A stretch of 64,000 nucleotides of DNA from Haematococcus lacustris (Eukaryota; Chlorophyta; Chlorophyceae; Chlamydomonadales; Haematococcaceae). The stretch is from the NCBI GenBank assembly GCA_030144725.1, contig JASKMD010000029.1:3604210-3668209 (forward strand), read 5' to 3'. This document shows, one piece after another, positions 35,360-46,757 of the stretch (positions within the stretch are counted from its first letter, which is position 1; each line of letters starts with the position of its first letter). The position numbers and the translations under genes were made by a program. Below the pieces are notes generated by a model. The model saw nothing but the letters and a program-made list of their open reading frames with translations, was not told where the DNA came from and did not search any database.

Positions 35360-36250
35360 ACCTACTGAGGTGAGGACAAAGGAAGGTGGGTTGTAATGGA
35401 GGGCTGCTACACCTGCCCCTCCATCTGCCAGCTCTACATCTCCCTACTCTAATGGTGAGTGCATCTAGTACCCATGTCCAATGTTTGCTTCGTTACACAA
35501 ATCGTCACATCATTGCCGCAGGTCTTGTGCGCCTACACCTGAGACTATCAATGCGCTCCCCACTTCTCTCGCCCTCCCCATGGACCTCCCCTTCCCTTCC
35601 CTCCCCTTCCTCCCCTTCCTCCCACACACATATACACCACACCCCAGCAGAAGGTGAGTGCAGGTATGTGGCACCCTGTACCCACCTTAACCGCTAGCAT
35701 GCCCCTTGTCCCGCTGCAGGGTTGCTCGTCACACCCTTCCCCATCCCCTTTTCCTCCCCTTTCCCACGCCCACCACCAACGCCCAGCTTGTCGTCCCTAC
35801 ACTTCCACCTCTACCCACCCCCCACTTCCCCCCTCCCTGTCACCTCTCCCCTGACATCCCAGCAGCCAGGAGAAAGCCCACCCCACCCACCCTCTTCCCA
35901 CCCCTCCCTTCCCCCTCTCCCTCCCTCTCCCCTCCCATACTTGTCAAGCCTACCCTTCCCCTCTCCCACCCTTCGATTGACGTGGCATCGCAACCCCCAC
36001 CTCACCCCACCTTCCCTTCCCTACACCCTACACTCCCCACCGCAGTCCCACCCACTGGCGCATGGGATATGTTGCCTGGTGTGAGCAGGTAGGAGGCCAG
36101 GAGGACCACAAAGGTAAGGCCACGGTGATAGCTAACACAGTGCCCAGCCTGGTCACCCTACCGCACGTGCACGCCCCTTGGTTGCAGGTCTAGTGGGCAC
36201 CTCCCTTCCACTTCCCTTTCCCCTACACAACCACCCCCTCCCAATTCATC
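35360..36250. other. Pyrimidine-rich low-complexity region
   Basis: CT-rich sequence with several GTGAGT/GTAAGG and TTGCAGG splice-like sites. The block around GAGGCCAGGAGGACCACA (36090) resembles GAGGCCAGAAGGACCATG (34540). The region may be part of a degenerate duplicated unit. No protein family recognised. Confidence 0.35.
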
Positions 36251-36251
36251 C

Positions 36252-36440
36252 TCCCCCGCCCCCGCCCCCGCCCCCGCCCCCGCCCCCGCCCCCGCCCCCG
36301 CCCCCGCCCCCGCCCCCGCCCCCGCTCCCTCCCCCGCCCCCACCCCCACCCATGCCCCCACCCACCCCAACCCATGCCCCCAACCCATGCCCCCACCCAC
36401 CCCAACCCATGCCCCCAACCCAACCCACCCCCGCCCAGCC
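36252..36440. repeat. CCCCCG hexamer array and CCCCACCCA derivative
   Basis: About 12 CCCCCG units (36252-36325), then CCCCCACCCA / ACCCATGCC repeats to 36440. Poly-Pro and poly-Gly ORFs are artefacts. Confidence 0.9.
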
Positions 36441-36612
36441 CAACCCGGTTGAGCCTCCCGCCTCCCCACCTCCCGCCTCCCCGTCTCCCGCCTCCCTGCC
36501 TCCCACCTCCCGCCTTCCACATCTACCTCCCCTCCCCGCCTTCACTCTTCCACTCCCCCCCCCTTCACTCAGCAGCCAAAAGGTAGGTAAGTGCTACAGT
36601 GCCCCTACTATA

Positions 36613-37203
36613 TCTGCTGCTGCTGCCACTGCTGCTGCTGCTGCTGCCCCCCTACTGCTGCTGCTGCTACCCCCCTACTGCTGCTGCTGCTGCCCCCCTG
36701 CTGCTGCTGCTGCTGCTCCCCTACTGCTGCTGCTGCCCCCCTGCTGCTGCTGCTGCTGCCCCCCTGCTGCTGCTGCTGCCCCCCTGCTGCTGCTGCTGCT
36801 GCCCCCCTGCTGCTGCTGCTGCCCCCCTGCTGCTGCTGCTGCTGCCCCCCCTGCTGCTGCTGCTGCCCCCCTGCTGCTGCTGCTGCCCCCTGCTGCTGCT
36901 ACCCCCCTACTGCTGCTGCTGCTGCCCCCCTGCTGCTGCTGCTGCTACCCCCCTACTGCTGCTGCTGCTACCCCCCTACTGCTGCTGCTGCTGCCCCCCT
37001 GCTGCTGCTGCTGCTACCCCCCTACTGCTGCTGCTGCTGCTGCCCCCCTACTGCTGCTGCTGCTACCCCCCTACTGCTGCTGCTGCTGCCCCCCTACTGC
37101 TGCTGCTGCTGCTGCCCCCCTGCTGCTGCTGCTGCTACCCCCCTACTGCTGCTGCTGCTGCCCCCCTGCTGCTGCTGCTGCTGCCACCCATGCTGCTGCT
37201 GCC
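36613..37203. repeat. TGC-rich minisatellite (TGC)n-CCCCC
   Basis: Units of four to six TGC triplets separated by CCCCC or ACCCCCCTAC, period 18-24 bp. It abuts the palindromic satellite directly at 37204 without unique DNA between. Confidence 0.92.
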
Positions 37204-37971
37204 TACAGTACTGTAGGTGTCTACAGTACTGTAGGTGTCTACAGTACTGTAGATGTCTACAGTACTGTAGATGTCTACAGTACTGTGGGGGTCTACAGTA
37301 CTGTAGGGGTCTACAGTACTGTAGGTGTCTACAGTACTGTAGGTGTCTACAGTACTGTAGATGTCTACAGTACTGTAGGTGTCTACAGTACTGTAGGTGT
37401 CTACAGTACTGTAGATGTCTACAGTACTGTAGATGTCTACAGTACTGTGGGGGTCTACAGTACTGTAGGGGTCTACAGTACTGTAGGTGTCTACAGTACT
37501 GTAGGTGTCTACAGTACTGTAGATGTCTACAGTACTGTAGATGTCTACAGTACTGTAGGTGTCTACAGTACTGTAGGGGTCTACAGTACTGTAGGGGTCT
37601 ACAGTACTGTAGGGGTCTACAGTACTGTAGGTGTCTACAGTACTGTAGGGGTCTACAGTACTGTAAGGGTCTACAGTACTGTAGGGGTCTACAGTACTGT
37701 ATATGTCTACAGTACTGTAGGTGTCTACAGTACTGTGGGGGTCTACAGTACTGTAGGTGTCTACAGTACTGTAGGTGTCTACAGTACTGTAGGGGTCTAC
37801 AGTACTGTAGGTGTCTACAGTACTGTAAGGGTCTACAGTACTGTAGGTGTCTACAGTACTGTAGGGGTCTACAGTACTGTAGATGTCTACAGTACTGTAG
37901 GTGTCTACAGTACTGTAGGTGTCTACAGTACTGTAGGTGTCTACAATACTGTAGATGTCTACAGTACTGTA
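37204..37971. repeat. TACAGTACTGTA palindromic satellite, right array (43 units)
   Basis: Exactly 18-bp spacing from first core (37204) to last core (37960), so 43 units without indels. Spacers are mainly GGTGTC, GATGTC and GGGGTC. One core is mutated (TACAATACTGTA near 37942). Because 18 is a multiple of three, long VYSTVG or LQYCRC ORFs arise on both strands and are not genes. Confidence 0.95.
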
Positions 37972-38668
37972 GGTGCCTTCCCCCCATGCATCCTTAACCC
38001 CCATGCCCCCTTCGCCCCCATGCAGGAACATCTCAATGTAGCCCAAGCTCGTTTGCTATCCCGACAGTGCTATGCAAATGCGCTGACAACAAAGCGTGCC
38101 TATGTTGCCGAGCCCAGCCTAGCCCTGCCCAGCCCTACTCAGCCTCTAGGATTCGTTACCGATCCTGAGCCTAGCCCTTGTGTTAGGAACACAAGTGGTG
38201 ATGTAATGATGTAGGCTAAGAGTCATGATGTAATGATGTGAGGTTAGATGTAATGATGGTTGGTGAGGGCCAACCGCAAACAACTTTTGGGGCAATCTCT
38301 GCCGCACTCGATATTACACGGGAGGGTGCGGTGCACGAGGTTGTTGTGATTGCGGGGCATCATCAACATCCACAGCTTTGCGGGAGCTTGCAAGCCGAGC
38401 TATCCAGTACAACCGACAGAACAGACCTAGCTTGCGATAGAGACGGGCCCCGGCCTTAGACCTTACACATATGTACGTAGCTCCCTATGGCGACCTTATT
38501 GCGTGGACACAACTTTCGGCAAAAACACCGATATTGAGCTTGCGGGCGACGCCTCTCACTATTTATAGCACGCAGAAGCTGACGGTGCAATCGCGGTAGC
38601 AAATGGTGGTTTGAATGTGGAGAACAGCATGGTACCCTATTTACAAGAGACCTTGTCAAATCTGACCT
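37972..38668. other. Spacer between satellite arrays
   Basis: No recognised gene. Contains short GATGTAATGAT repeats (38190-38260) and CCCAGCCTAGCC runs (38110-38180). Confidence 0.5.
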
Positions 38669-38778
38669 ACAGTACTGTAGATGTCTACAGTACTGTAGAC
38701 ACCTACAGTACTGTAGGTGTCTACAGTACTGTAGACATCTACAGTACTGTAGACATCTACAGTACTGTAGGTACCTAC
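38669..38778. repeat. Small TACAGTACTGTA array with mixed spacers
   Basis: Six to seven cores with spacers GATGTC, GACACC, GGTGTC, GACATC and GGTACC, so both orientations occur within 110 bp, just upstream of the LINE ORF. Confidence 0.9.
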
Positions 38779-38819
38779 ACTCCAATTGCTCACATACTCA
38801 GAATTTCAACAAGCGTCAA

Positions 38820-41800
38820 GTGGCGTTGGAGTCGCAAGGACAATCCGAGTCTAACTTAGCGGGCAGGGAGCTAGTTGACGTGCTATCAGCTACAGGCCTT
38901 GTTGCCACCACCGGCAGGGGACATGGGGACATGGGACAGCGCACCTGCAGAGCTAGCACTCGCACGGAGCACATCATCATGTCTGAGTCGGTTTACTCTT
39001 TGAGCCACACATCTTCCTTTCCCGACGCTTGTCATGAGTTTGACCACTCCCCCATCACCCTGTCTTTCAAGGCACCAGCACAAGCCACTACGCACATTCA
39101 CACCTGCAATGCTGACTGCCACACTGGCCCACAGTTGCAATGGAAGCCAGATCAGGCTGCACGGTATGTGGGTGCCCTTATTGCCTTGGAAGAGGAGGTC
39201 ATGGCTGTCAAGCAGGCTGTTGAGCAAGGCACACACCCTGACTCCATCAACCGCTTTGTGCATGACATCATATCACGGGCTGCGGGCAGTGCGGGGATGC
39301 TCAGGCCAACGCTCTGCCCATTGGCGCGTGTTGACAAGCACACCACAGTTAAGCCTGCCTGGTTTGACCGGTCATGCAAGGAGGCTAAAGCCGCACTCTG
39401 GCAGGCTCTGCGTAGCGGGGAGGCCTTGCACCTTTACAGGGCTAGAAAGCAGGCCTATAGGAGGCTGGTTGCTAGAGCTAAGTCTGCGTGGTCCAAGCAC
39501 AGAGCTGCCAAGCTTCTAGACATGCTCAAGCACAACCCTGGGGGTGCACTCAAGATGCTCCGTGTCAAGCACGCACGCCAACAGTCCATGGTTCCCATTG
39601 ACAAGTGGCATCAGCATCTGCAGGCCTATTTCACAACAACCACTACGACACACGAAGCACCCGATGTGATCCCTGAGCCAGCCAGGACCAGGCAAGCTGT
39701 GCCTGCCCATTTGCAAGCCGTCCCTCTTGGGAGAGGCAGACTTCACTCTGTCCCTGCCCCTGTCACAACACATCCGCCTGCCTATGAGCTGCCCCATCTT
39801 GACAACATCACATCCATTGTACAAGCACAACTACGTGAGCTCAACAATGACACAGCACCTGGCCTGGATGGGCTCCCAGCCCCCTTCATCAAGCACGCCC
39901 GCACAGTTGAGGAGGGTGTTACCACATACTTGTTGCTCCCTCTGCTTGCCACATGGTTTCACAGCATGATGCGCACGGGGATCATCCCAGCGGCTTGGAA
40001 GGTAGCTAGAATCAGCCCCCTCTTCAAGGACACAGACCCCACAGACCCCAACAAGTACAGAATGCTTGCTGTGAGTAGTGTGTTGTACCGCCTGTATGCT
40101 AACGTCTTGCGGCACGTGCTGACTGCCTGGTGCATGACACACAAAGTGCTGCCAGCTGAGCAGTTTGGGTTCATCCCGGGACGCAGCACCATGCAACCCA
40201 TGTTCATTCTGCGCCATCTTGTCCATGCTCAAAAGGCTAGCGCAGATGCCAAGCACCGCAAGCTTTTCACTGCCTTCATTGACTTCAAACAGGCCTATGA
40301 TCACATACCTCGACAACAATTGTGGGAACACTTGCGGGTTGGGGTCAAGCTGCCACAGCCCTTGCTTGCCTGCCTGGAGGGTCTGTATAGGGATGATAGC
40401 TATGTGCTGATAGATGGCCCCCACCGCACCCCCCCAGTGACTCCGGACCAAGGTGTCAAGCAAGGCTGCCCCATCAGCCCACTCTTGTTTGCTCTCTATG
40501 TTCACGACATTAGTAAGGAGTTCCTGGGTCCTGTTGATGCTGTGAGAGTGCAAGGCACACCTGTCACCCATTTCATGTATGCTGATGACCTGACCCTGGT
40601 GAGCACCTCGTCCCACGGGCTGCAGCGGCTGGTCTGCCAGCTGCAAGGCTTTGCAGACAGGAAACACCTTACAGTCAATGTGGGCAAGTCAAAAGTGATG
40701 GTCTTCAATGGCAACTCACAGACTGCAACACCTAGCATTGGGTACAAGCATGAGATCCTGCCTGTGGTGAGAGAGTTCAAGTATTTAGGCATGCACTTCA
40801 ACCCCAGCGCCACCCCTGCTTTTGCTGCCACTCATATGAGGGCTGGCATGTTCCTCGCCATGCGCCAGGCGTGCAAGCGTGCCAGAGAGTATGGGGTCCT
40901 GCATGATCCATATGCCCTGTGTCACCTCATTAGAGCGTTTGTGCTCCCCTTAGGGCTGTATGGCAGCCAGGTATGGGGCACTGCTTTCCTTGGGCATGGT
41001 GTGCAACTCTCCAACCCAGTGCAAACACGCATGCTCAGCTTTCTCAGGTTTGCTGCCAGGGTACGTAGCTCAGTGTCAGGCCTGATGGTGCTGCATGAGT
41101 TGGGGCAGCTGCCCCTCCAACTTTACTGGCTAAGGGCTGCATGCAAGTTCTGGAACACTGCCAAACTTTCCCACAGTGACCTGCTGATGAGGGTCATCAA
41201 GGCAGATGTGGAGTTAGGCAGGAGCTGTCAGGCTAGTTGGAGTGCTCAGTTCCAGCTTGCCGCCAGAGAGCTGATGGGGGGTGAGTTCACCTTGAGCCCG
41301 GACATGGTCCTAGGCACCAAGGCTATGGAAGTCAAGTGGCTCGAGAGGTGGGGGAGGCGTTGGGTTGGGTTTGAGGGAGACCCTAGACTGCCTGAGACGG
41401 TGCATCGGGAGAGATGTTCGTATGCTGCATGGTTTAAGCATGGGGACGGCATTGGCATCAATCACATGGCACCACACCTGCTTAACAGACAGCTCTCTAC
41501 AGAAGTTCGCACGAGCCTGACTAGGTTCAGGTTAGGCAACAGCGGTCTGGGGGTGGAGAAGGCTCGGTTTGAGGGGGTAACTTTCATTGATCGCACATGC
41601 ACCAGATGCACAGAGGGGGTAGTGGATGACGCCATGCATTTCATCTTTGAGTGCACTGCCACGAGTTCCATCAGGGAGCAGCCGGAGTTTGCCTTGACTT
41701 TACAGAACAACAATGAGAACTTGCATGACTTCATGTTGAGCCCATGTGCACCTTTGTTTGTGCACCTTGCTATGAAGTGCGTTTCAGAAAGTCCCGAACC

Positions 41801-41831
41801 CCTTGAGGGGGAGGGCGGCCTAGCAGCCTAA
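38820..41831 (+). mobile_element. Non-LTR retrotransposon (LINE), 5'-truncated, reverse-transcriptase ORF
   Basis: One open frame of about 1003 codons. Residues 1-80 look like the C-terminal end of an APE-type endonuclease, finishing with FDHSPITL (the conserved D-H). Reverse-transcriptase blocks follow: APGLDGLPAPF, FTAFIDFKQAYDHIP (about 480-495), QGVKQGCPISPLLFALY (about 545) and THFMYADDLTLV (catalytic YADD, about 587). A C-terminal zinc-knuckle-like C-x2-C-x9-H-x4-C (CTRC...H...C, about 926-944) is present. The amino half of the endonuclease is missing, as expected from 5' truncation during target-primed reverse transcription. The first in-frame codon is GTG, so a genuine start is not apparent. 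The RT is intact and the copy appears young. L1-like clade is likely, exact clade unknown. Confidence 0.9.
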
Positions 41832-42650
41832 CGGCTGACGGCTTAAGCGGTGTAAGCCACATCACAATCCGAGGCGAACCGCATCAAAAAACTACCCCCC
41901 TAGGATGACGAATATCCGCACTAATTTGCCTGTGTGGCCTGCTGTTGCTGCTCCTCACGCACTGCAGCCTGCTGCTGCTGCTGCTCATGCGCTGTAGCAC
42001 ATGCATTGCAGCCTGCTGTTACCTGCAGCCTGCTGCTGCTGCTCATGCACTACAACACATGCACTGCAGCCTGTTGCTGCTGCTTAGGCACTACAGCAAA
42101 AGAAAAAGAAAGAAGAAAGAAAACTACTCCGGTACAAACCGGCGTGCATTAAGGGAGGAGCTTCCGCCTGTGGCGCGGCCTGCTCCCACCTCCAAACGTT
42201 GGACACAGGCTGGACATGTCCCCACCAAGCTGCCCTAGCTGTAGCCACAGACCACAGCTAGCACCCAAGGCAAACAAAGAGGCATGAGAGGAGCAAAGCC
42301 CAGTGCACTCGGCAGCTGGACCTATCTCTTCTCCTCGTTGACGAGAGCAATTCCAGCCTTGTCCGCCGGATGTCGCATCAAAAGCTCAAGTTCAGGCTCC
42401 AAAAGTCCAAACTTCAGCTGTCAGCCAACGTCCCGCGTTGAGGTAGCTCTGCTCCCTCCTTGACGACGCCAGCAACTCCACAACAGCTCGGTGACCCGCA
42501 GCGGTCGTGTGCGGCACCCGGACCTCATTTGTATTCCGCTGGACAAAGCGGTGCCCGTTCAAGCCTGGGAAGGCTTTCCCGTTGCATCCCAATTTATATA
42601 CCGCTGGGTGCGGTGGTGAGGTAGCTTAGCCAATCCGTGCGACCGAAGTC
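41832..42650. other. LINE 3' flank and unassigned DNA
   Basis: A possible LINE 3' UTR runs to about 41925 (TCAAAAAACTACCCCCC). After it come CACTGCAGCCTGCTGCTG repeats (41930-42090) and an AAAGAAAAAGAAAGAAG run (42095-42122). A minus-strand 66-codon frame (42592-42392) contains one ankyrin-like GHRAVVELLA string. This is too little to call a gene. Confidence 0.4.
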
Positions 42651-42689
42651 AACGCGGATTGTTACCAGGGCCACCGCGTGGAGGTGCCT

Positions 42690-43370
42690 CACCGCCAGCC
42701 CCGCACTACAGCACATGCACCGCAGCCTCCTGTTGCTGCTCACGCACTGGGCAGGGCAGAGGACAATGCCGGTGGCTGCTGCTGCTGCTGCTGATGCTTC
42801 AGCCTTGGGCTAGTAAGGAGGGCGGAGGGCAAGGTAGGGGGCAGCTGCTGCTGTTGCTGCAGCCCTAGGCTTGTGAACAGGTCAGAGGGCAGGGGAGGGG
42901 GTGGAGTCCAGGCTGTTGCATTGGTGCTTTCTCATACATTGTTCAGGCTGTTACATGCTTTGGTGCTTGGTGCTTATCAGCCTGCGGCACATGCATTGCA
43001 GCCTGCTGCTGCTGCTGCTCATGCACTGCAACACATGCTAGGCAACCTATTGCTGCTGCTCATGCATTGCAACACATGCTAGGCAGCCTATTGCTGCTGC
43101 TCATGCACTGCAACACACCTGCAGCCTGCTGCTACTTGCAGCATGCACTGCCACACACCTATAGCCTGCTGCTGCCCATGCATTGCCGCTCGTGCACGAC
43201 AGCCTGCTATTGCTGCTGCTCGTGCACTACAGCCTGCTTCTGTTGCTGCTCATGCACTGCAGAACACCTGCAGCCTGCACTGCCACACACCTACAGCCTG
43301 CTGTTGCTGTTGCTGCTGCTGCCCATGCACTGCTGCTCGTGCACTACAGCCTGTCCATGTCCCTGCAGTG
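42690..43370. repeat. CACTGCAGCCTGCTGCTGCT dispersed/tandem repeat
   Basis: Many copies of CATGCACTGCAACACATGC and CTGCAGCCTGCTGCTGCTGC with variable TGC runs. They are related to 32670-33165 and 41930-42090, on both sides of the satellite island and LINE. Confidence 0.8.
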
Positions 43371-43898
43371 TCAGTGGTCAGGCTGTGGCTCGTCTGCCTT
43401 CTGCTTAGTGGTACGCTGCGTCGGGGTTCTCGCGCGCGGTGGAGACTGGTCACGACGTCTCCGTCCAGTCCAAGGTGCTGACGTGTCTATTCCTGGGGAA
43501 ACTGGCGCCCCGCTGACCGCTGGTTCGGCCTCTAATAACGGAGCTAGCGCTTTGGGACATTGCACCTGCAGCGTGCAAGCCATTTGTAACCGCCTGCCGC
43601 AACCGCTGCTTGGCTGTGCGGCGATTGCACTAAGTGGCCCAGCTTGGGGTGCGCAGAGCTATCAGCTACGCAATGTGTCTAACGTTGACGTGCGCCCAAG
43701 CAGACTGGCACACCTGCCTGGCCGGCACCGGAATCGCCGCTGTGAGCCCGCTTCCACTGTGCGATGGCTAGCTGGGCTACGCGGAACAGACGGGGCCCAC
43801 TTGGGACATGTTTCCCTTTTTCGTCTTCTTCAAGTTACCCAAAAACGTGCCATGTGTAACCGGGAGACCTAATTGGGGTGACCTGGAGCAGTCAAACA

Positions 43899-44003
43899 AA
43901 ATTCATTAAACACGGAACAACATGTTTGACTGTGGGTAATCTCGCTCAGCTACTCCATACAAGTTGAAGCATCCTCGGTCGCACCCTTGATGACTACAGC
44001 CCA
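43899..44003 (-). other. Conserved 3' flank of family-2 Fanzor repeat, isolated copy
   Basis: The minus strand contains GGGTGCGACCGAGGATGCTTC, GAGTAGCTGAGCGAGATTACCC and AAACATGTTGTTCC, matching 10315-10392 and 26480-26400. No family-2 ORF remnant is attached, so this end was left alone or joined to the family-1 copy j. Confidence 0.5.
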
Positions 44004-44045
44004 CCAGGGGCAAAGGCCAGCCAAGGGAGAGGCTGCTGAGCCCAC

Positions 44046-44570
44046 CTCCAGCACCACAGCTGGTGGGTAGACAGGGACTGCAATGCAGCACTGAACATGC
44101 ACCGCAGTGGAGATGGCAAGTGGTGCCCTCTGGAGCTGTGCCTGTGGCCAGGCCAGCTGAAGCTGCCATACAAGGGCAGGGAGCACCCAGGCCTTTGCTG
44201 CACGCGGCTGCAAGACCCAGCCCCCCAAGGCTCAGCAGCAGCAAGGGACCTGCTGTGGCACCATAGGGTGTGCCATGTGGAAGATGTGCCAGTGTACACC
44301 AATGCATGTGTGTCATGCCAAACTGGCTAGTCGCCCTTGAGGGGGTCATGCCCTTGAAGGGGTGGAGTGGAGTCAGCGCCCACCATACTGCTGCTGCTGC
44401 TGCTGCACACCTTGGCCCTGACCCTTGCCCCTGCCAGCCTGGTAAACGTAGGACAGCCCTGGTGCAGACCTGGACAGCAGCAGCAGCAGCAGCACATCGG
44501 GGAACAAACAGGCCAGTGGGCAAACAGGTCTGGCAGACATCAGCCCAGGAGGACCTGGGACATCATCATG
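44046..44570 (+). pseudogene. Fanzor-like C-terminal fragment, family 1 copy j
   Basis: The RuvC-III motif is intact: [19 protein letters not shown] (from 44064), then CPLELCLWPGQ, YKGREHPGLCCTRLQDP. The frame then drifts into sequence shared with copy i at 24396-24140. RuvC-I, RuvC-II and the zinc-ribbon region are absent. Confidence 0.72.
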
Positions 44571-44790
44571 ATCAGTCATGATCAGTGTCATTAAACCATT
44601 ACGTCCGACTGGTCCTTTTCTCTTTCTTCTCTTCCCAGTATGTAACATCACACTCATGCAGGACACTGCACAAGATACCACTCGGCATGTCCACATGGGT
44701 GCAGTGATCCAGCCATTCAGGCCAACAGGGCAATATCAGGCCGGAAGTCAGGCAATCCTAAGTAATAGGGAACCGACCCTGGCAGAAGGA

Positions 44791-46757
44791 CAGCTGGTCA
44801 CCCCCGCCATTGGCCCCGCAGTTCACTTTTTGGCACCGTCTTTGATCCGCTGCATGTAATTCTTCCACCATTGGGCTCTACATCTCACAACGGTGTCGCT
44901 AGCAGGTTAGGCCCTCTTTTGTCGATTGTATTGCATTGTCTCGACGACTTGATTAGCTTCGCTATGTCATTCTCCATATGTTTATATGCGTGTCGCAACA
45001 GGAGAGATGAATTGGTGGCCGGGGCATTTCCGTGCCGAGCAGCCTATGCTGCCGTCGGACTTGCAACTCGCGATTACATCCCAGGTAAGCACGGGGTGCT
45101 GTTTCTTAGTGCGTTTTGCATACAATGTCAACACATGCAACCAAATCTGCTGACCTCCACAGGTGCTTGGCTGTTGTGAAGATCAGCATCAAACCCACAG
45201 CAGCCCAAGGCTCTTCCAAGCAGGAGTGCAGCAAGGGAATCAGCTCTTGAAAACAGTGAGCAAGAGGTGAGTAAGGTTGTATTATACCTCACCTTGTCTA
45301 GGTCAGTTTGATGTTCGTGTGAACACTTGTGAAACGCATGCCAGGCATGAGCAGCTGCGGGAAGCACACAACTGTCGTGATCCTTAAGATTTGATTAATT
45401 AGAACTAATTAATAAGCATGTTTTGTGGTGTGTGCCCCAAGACCTTGTCTTTGTGATTGTGTGTGCAGGATGCCAATAAATCACCCCCATCTCCATCACC
45501 GAGCAAGGCAGCAGCGGCGTAGAGGAGCAGCCAACAAGGAGGTAGCAAGGAGTCAGCAAGGCATGACATGGAGCTCGACGTTGTTGTTGTGTTGTGTCAC
45601 CTTGTTGTTAGGGTACCCCCCCCCTCCCCCAGCCCAGCCCAGCCCAGCCCAGCCCAGCCCAGCCCAGCCCAGCCCAGCCCACCCCAGCCCACCCCAGCCC
45701 ACCCCAGCCCACCCCAGCCCACCCCAGCCCACCCCAGCCCACCCCAACCCACCCCAGCCCACCCCAGCCCACCCCAGCCCACCCCAGCCCACCCCAGCCC
45801 ACCCCAGCCCAGCCCAGCCCAGCCCAGCCCAGCCCAGCCTAGCCTAGCCCAGCCCACCCCACCCCAGCCCACCCCAGCCCAGCCTAGCCCAGCCCACCCC
45901 AGCCCAGCCTAGCTTAGCCCGCCCAGCCCAGCCCAGCCCAGCCTGATTTGGTACCATGGGGCATAGGCAGCAAGGCAAAGTGCTTAGCAGTCCCGTGGTG
46001 AGTGTTAGCTATAGCAAGGAGGTGCGACCAGTCCTTGCTTGTTGTGCACATAGCAGTGTGTGAGGCATGAGTCATTGTGTTGTGGTGTGTTGTTGAGGTG
46101 GTGGTGTTGATGTGTACGAGTGGAGGTGTTGTGGTGTGGTGTTGCCACCTTTTTACATCAATGCATGTGCTTTGCATCAGCGATACATGTCTTCTGTAGT
46201 GGTGTTGCAAGGCGTTTGAGCATCGATACATGTATTTCTGTAATGATTTTGCGTGACATGTGCCTGCTGAAGTTGAGGAAGAGGGTTGAGGCACCACGGC
46301 ACATGTAACACTGAAAGCCAGAGCCCATCCCGAGCCATCCCGACAACATATTGCCAAGTGATGATGTGGCGCTGTCATAAGGCAGCTTACATTTGCATAG
46401 AGTCATGCCGCAACGTCAGTGAGGTAAGGGGTGCCAGCTGGCTGACTTGTGCGCATATTCACGAATTATATGCTCCATGCACTGACATGCAAGCAGGCGT
46501 ACTGCACTTGTGCCGTTGGCTTACGGCGTGCGTAGAAGGATTGCTAGCCTCGCCTTATGATGTGCGTGAGTCTTTTAGGAGCGGAAGGCACAGGTCAGGT
46601 TTGGGCGGGCGCCGATCTGAGCTAGTGTTTTGCGGCTGCTGGGTGCCGCATACACCTGTTACACCCGACTGCGTCAAAACTTTGTCACGAGCTACACGGA
46701 GATTCGCGCCCCAGACCGTCTCACATTTGCGGGGCCAATGGCGGGGGTGACCAGCTG
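44791..46757. mobile_element. TIR element E with perfect 30-bp ends
   Basis: Sequence 44791-44820 is the exact reverse complement of 46728-46757. Both begin CAGCTGGTCACCCCCGCC. Copy F begins at GGTCACC, so the element proper is probably 44796-46752 with 25-bp TIRs, and AGCT or the CAGCTG palindrome is the target duplication. The interior is non-coding as far as can be seen. It includes a TCTACAT empty site for element C (44876-44882) and a CCCAG array. Confidence 0.88.
45629..45943. repeat. CCCAG / CCCAC degenerate pentamer array inside element E
   Basis: A CCCAG and CCCAGCCCAC mixture of over 300 bp at the position where copy F has only about seven CCCAG units. The expansion therefore happened within the transposon. 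Confidence 0.92.

Noticed and set aside
34603..35373. 256-residue PAQPS-repeat ORF and its antisense GWAGL ORF
   Set aside because: Consequence of a perfect 5-bp repeat that stays open in every frame; no start context or gene structure.
37204..37971. Regularly spaced palindromic repeats resembling a CRISPR array
   Set aside because: Spacers are only 6 bp and come from three or four variants, there are no cas genes, and the genome is eukaryotic. It is a satellite.
37094..38046. Minus-strand LQYCRH and TVDTYS repeat ORFs of about 300 residues
   Set aside because: Antisense reading of the same 18-bp satellite.
36178..38214. 678-residue ORF with poly-Pro, Leu-rich and VYSTVG parts
   Set aside because: It runs through three unrelated tandem arrays (CCCCCG, TGC, TACAGTACTGTA); open only because unit lengths are multiples of three.
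42392..42592. Possible ankyrin repeat (GHRAVVELLA) on the minus strand
   Set aside because: Only one partial repeat in a 66-codon frame with no neighbouring exons; could be chance.
43183..43872. 229-codon plus-strand ORF
   Set aside because: It begins in the TGCTGC repeat, has no recognisable domain and no splice or start support.
46286..46750. 154-codon ORF at the right end of element E as a transposase
   Set aside because: It overlaps the inverted repeat, has no catalytic motif and starts arbitrarily.
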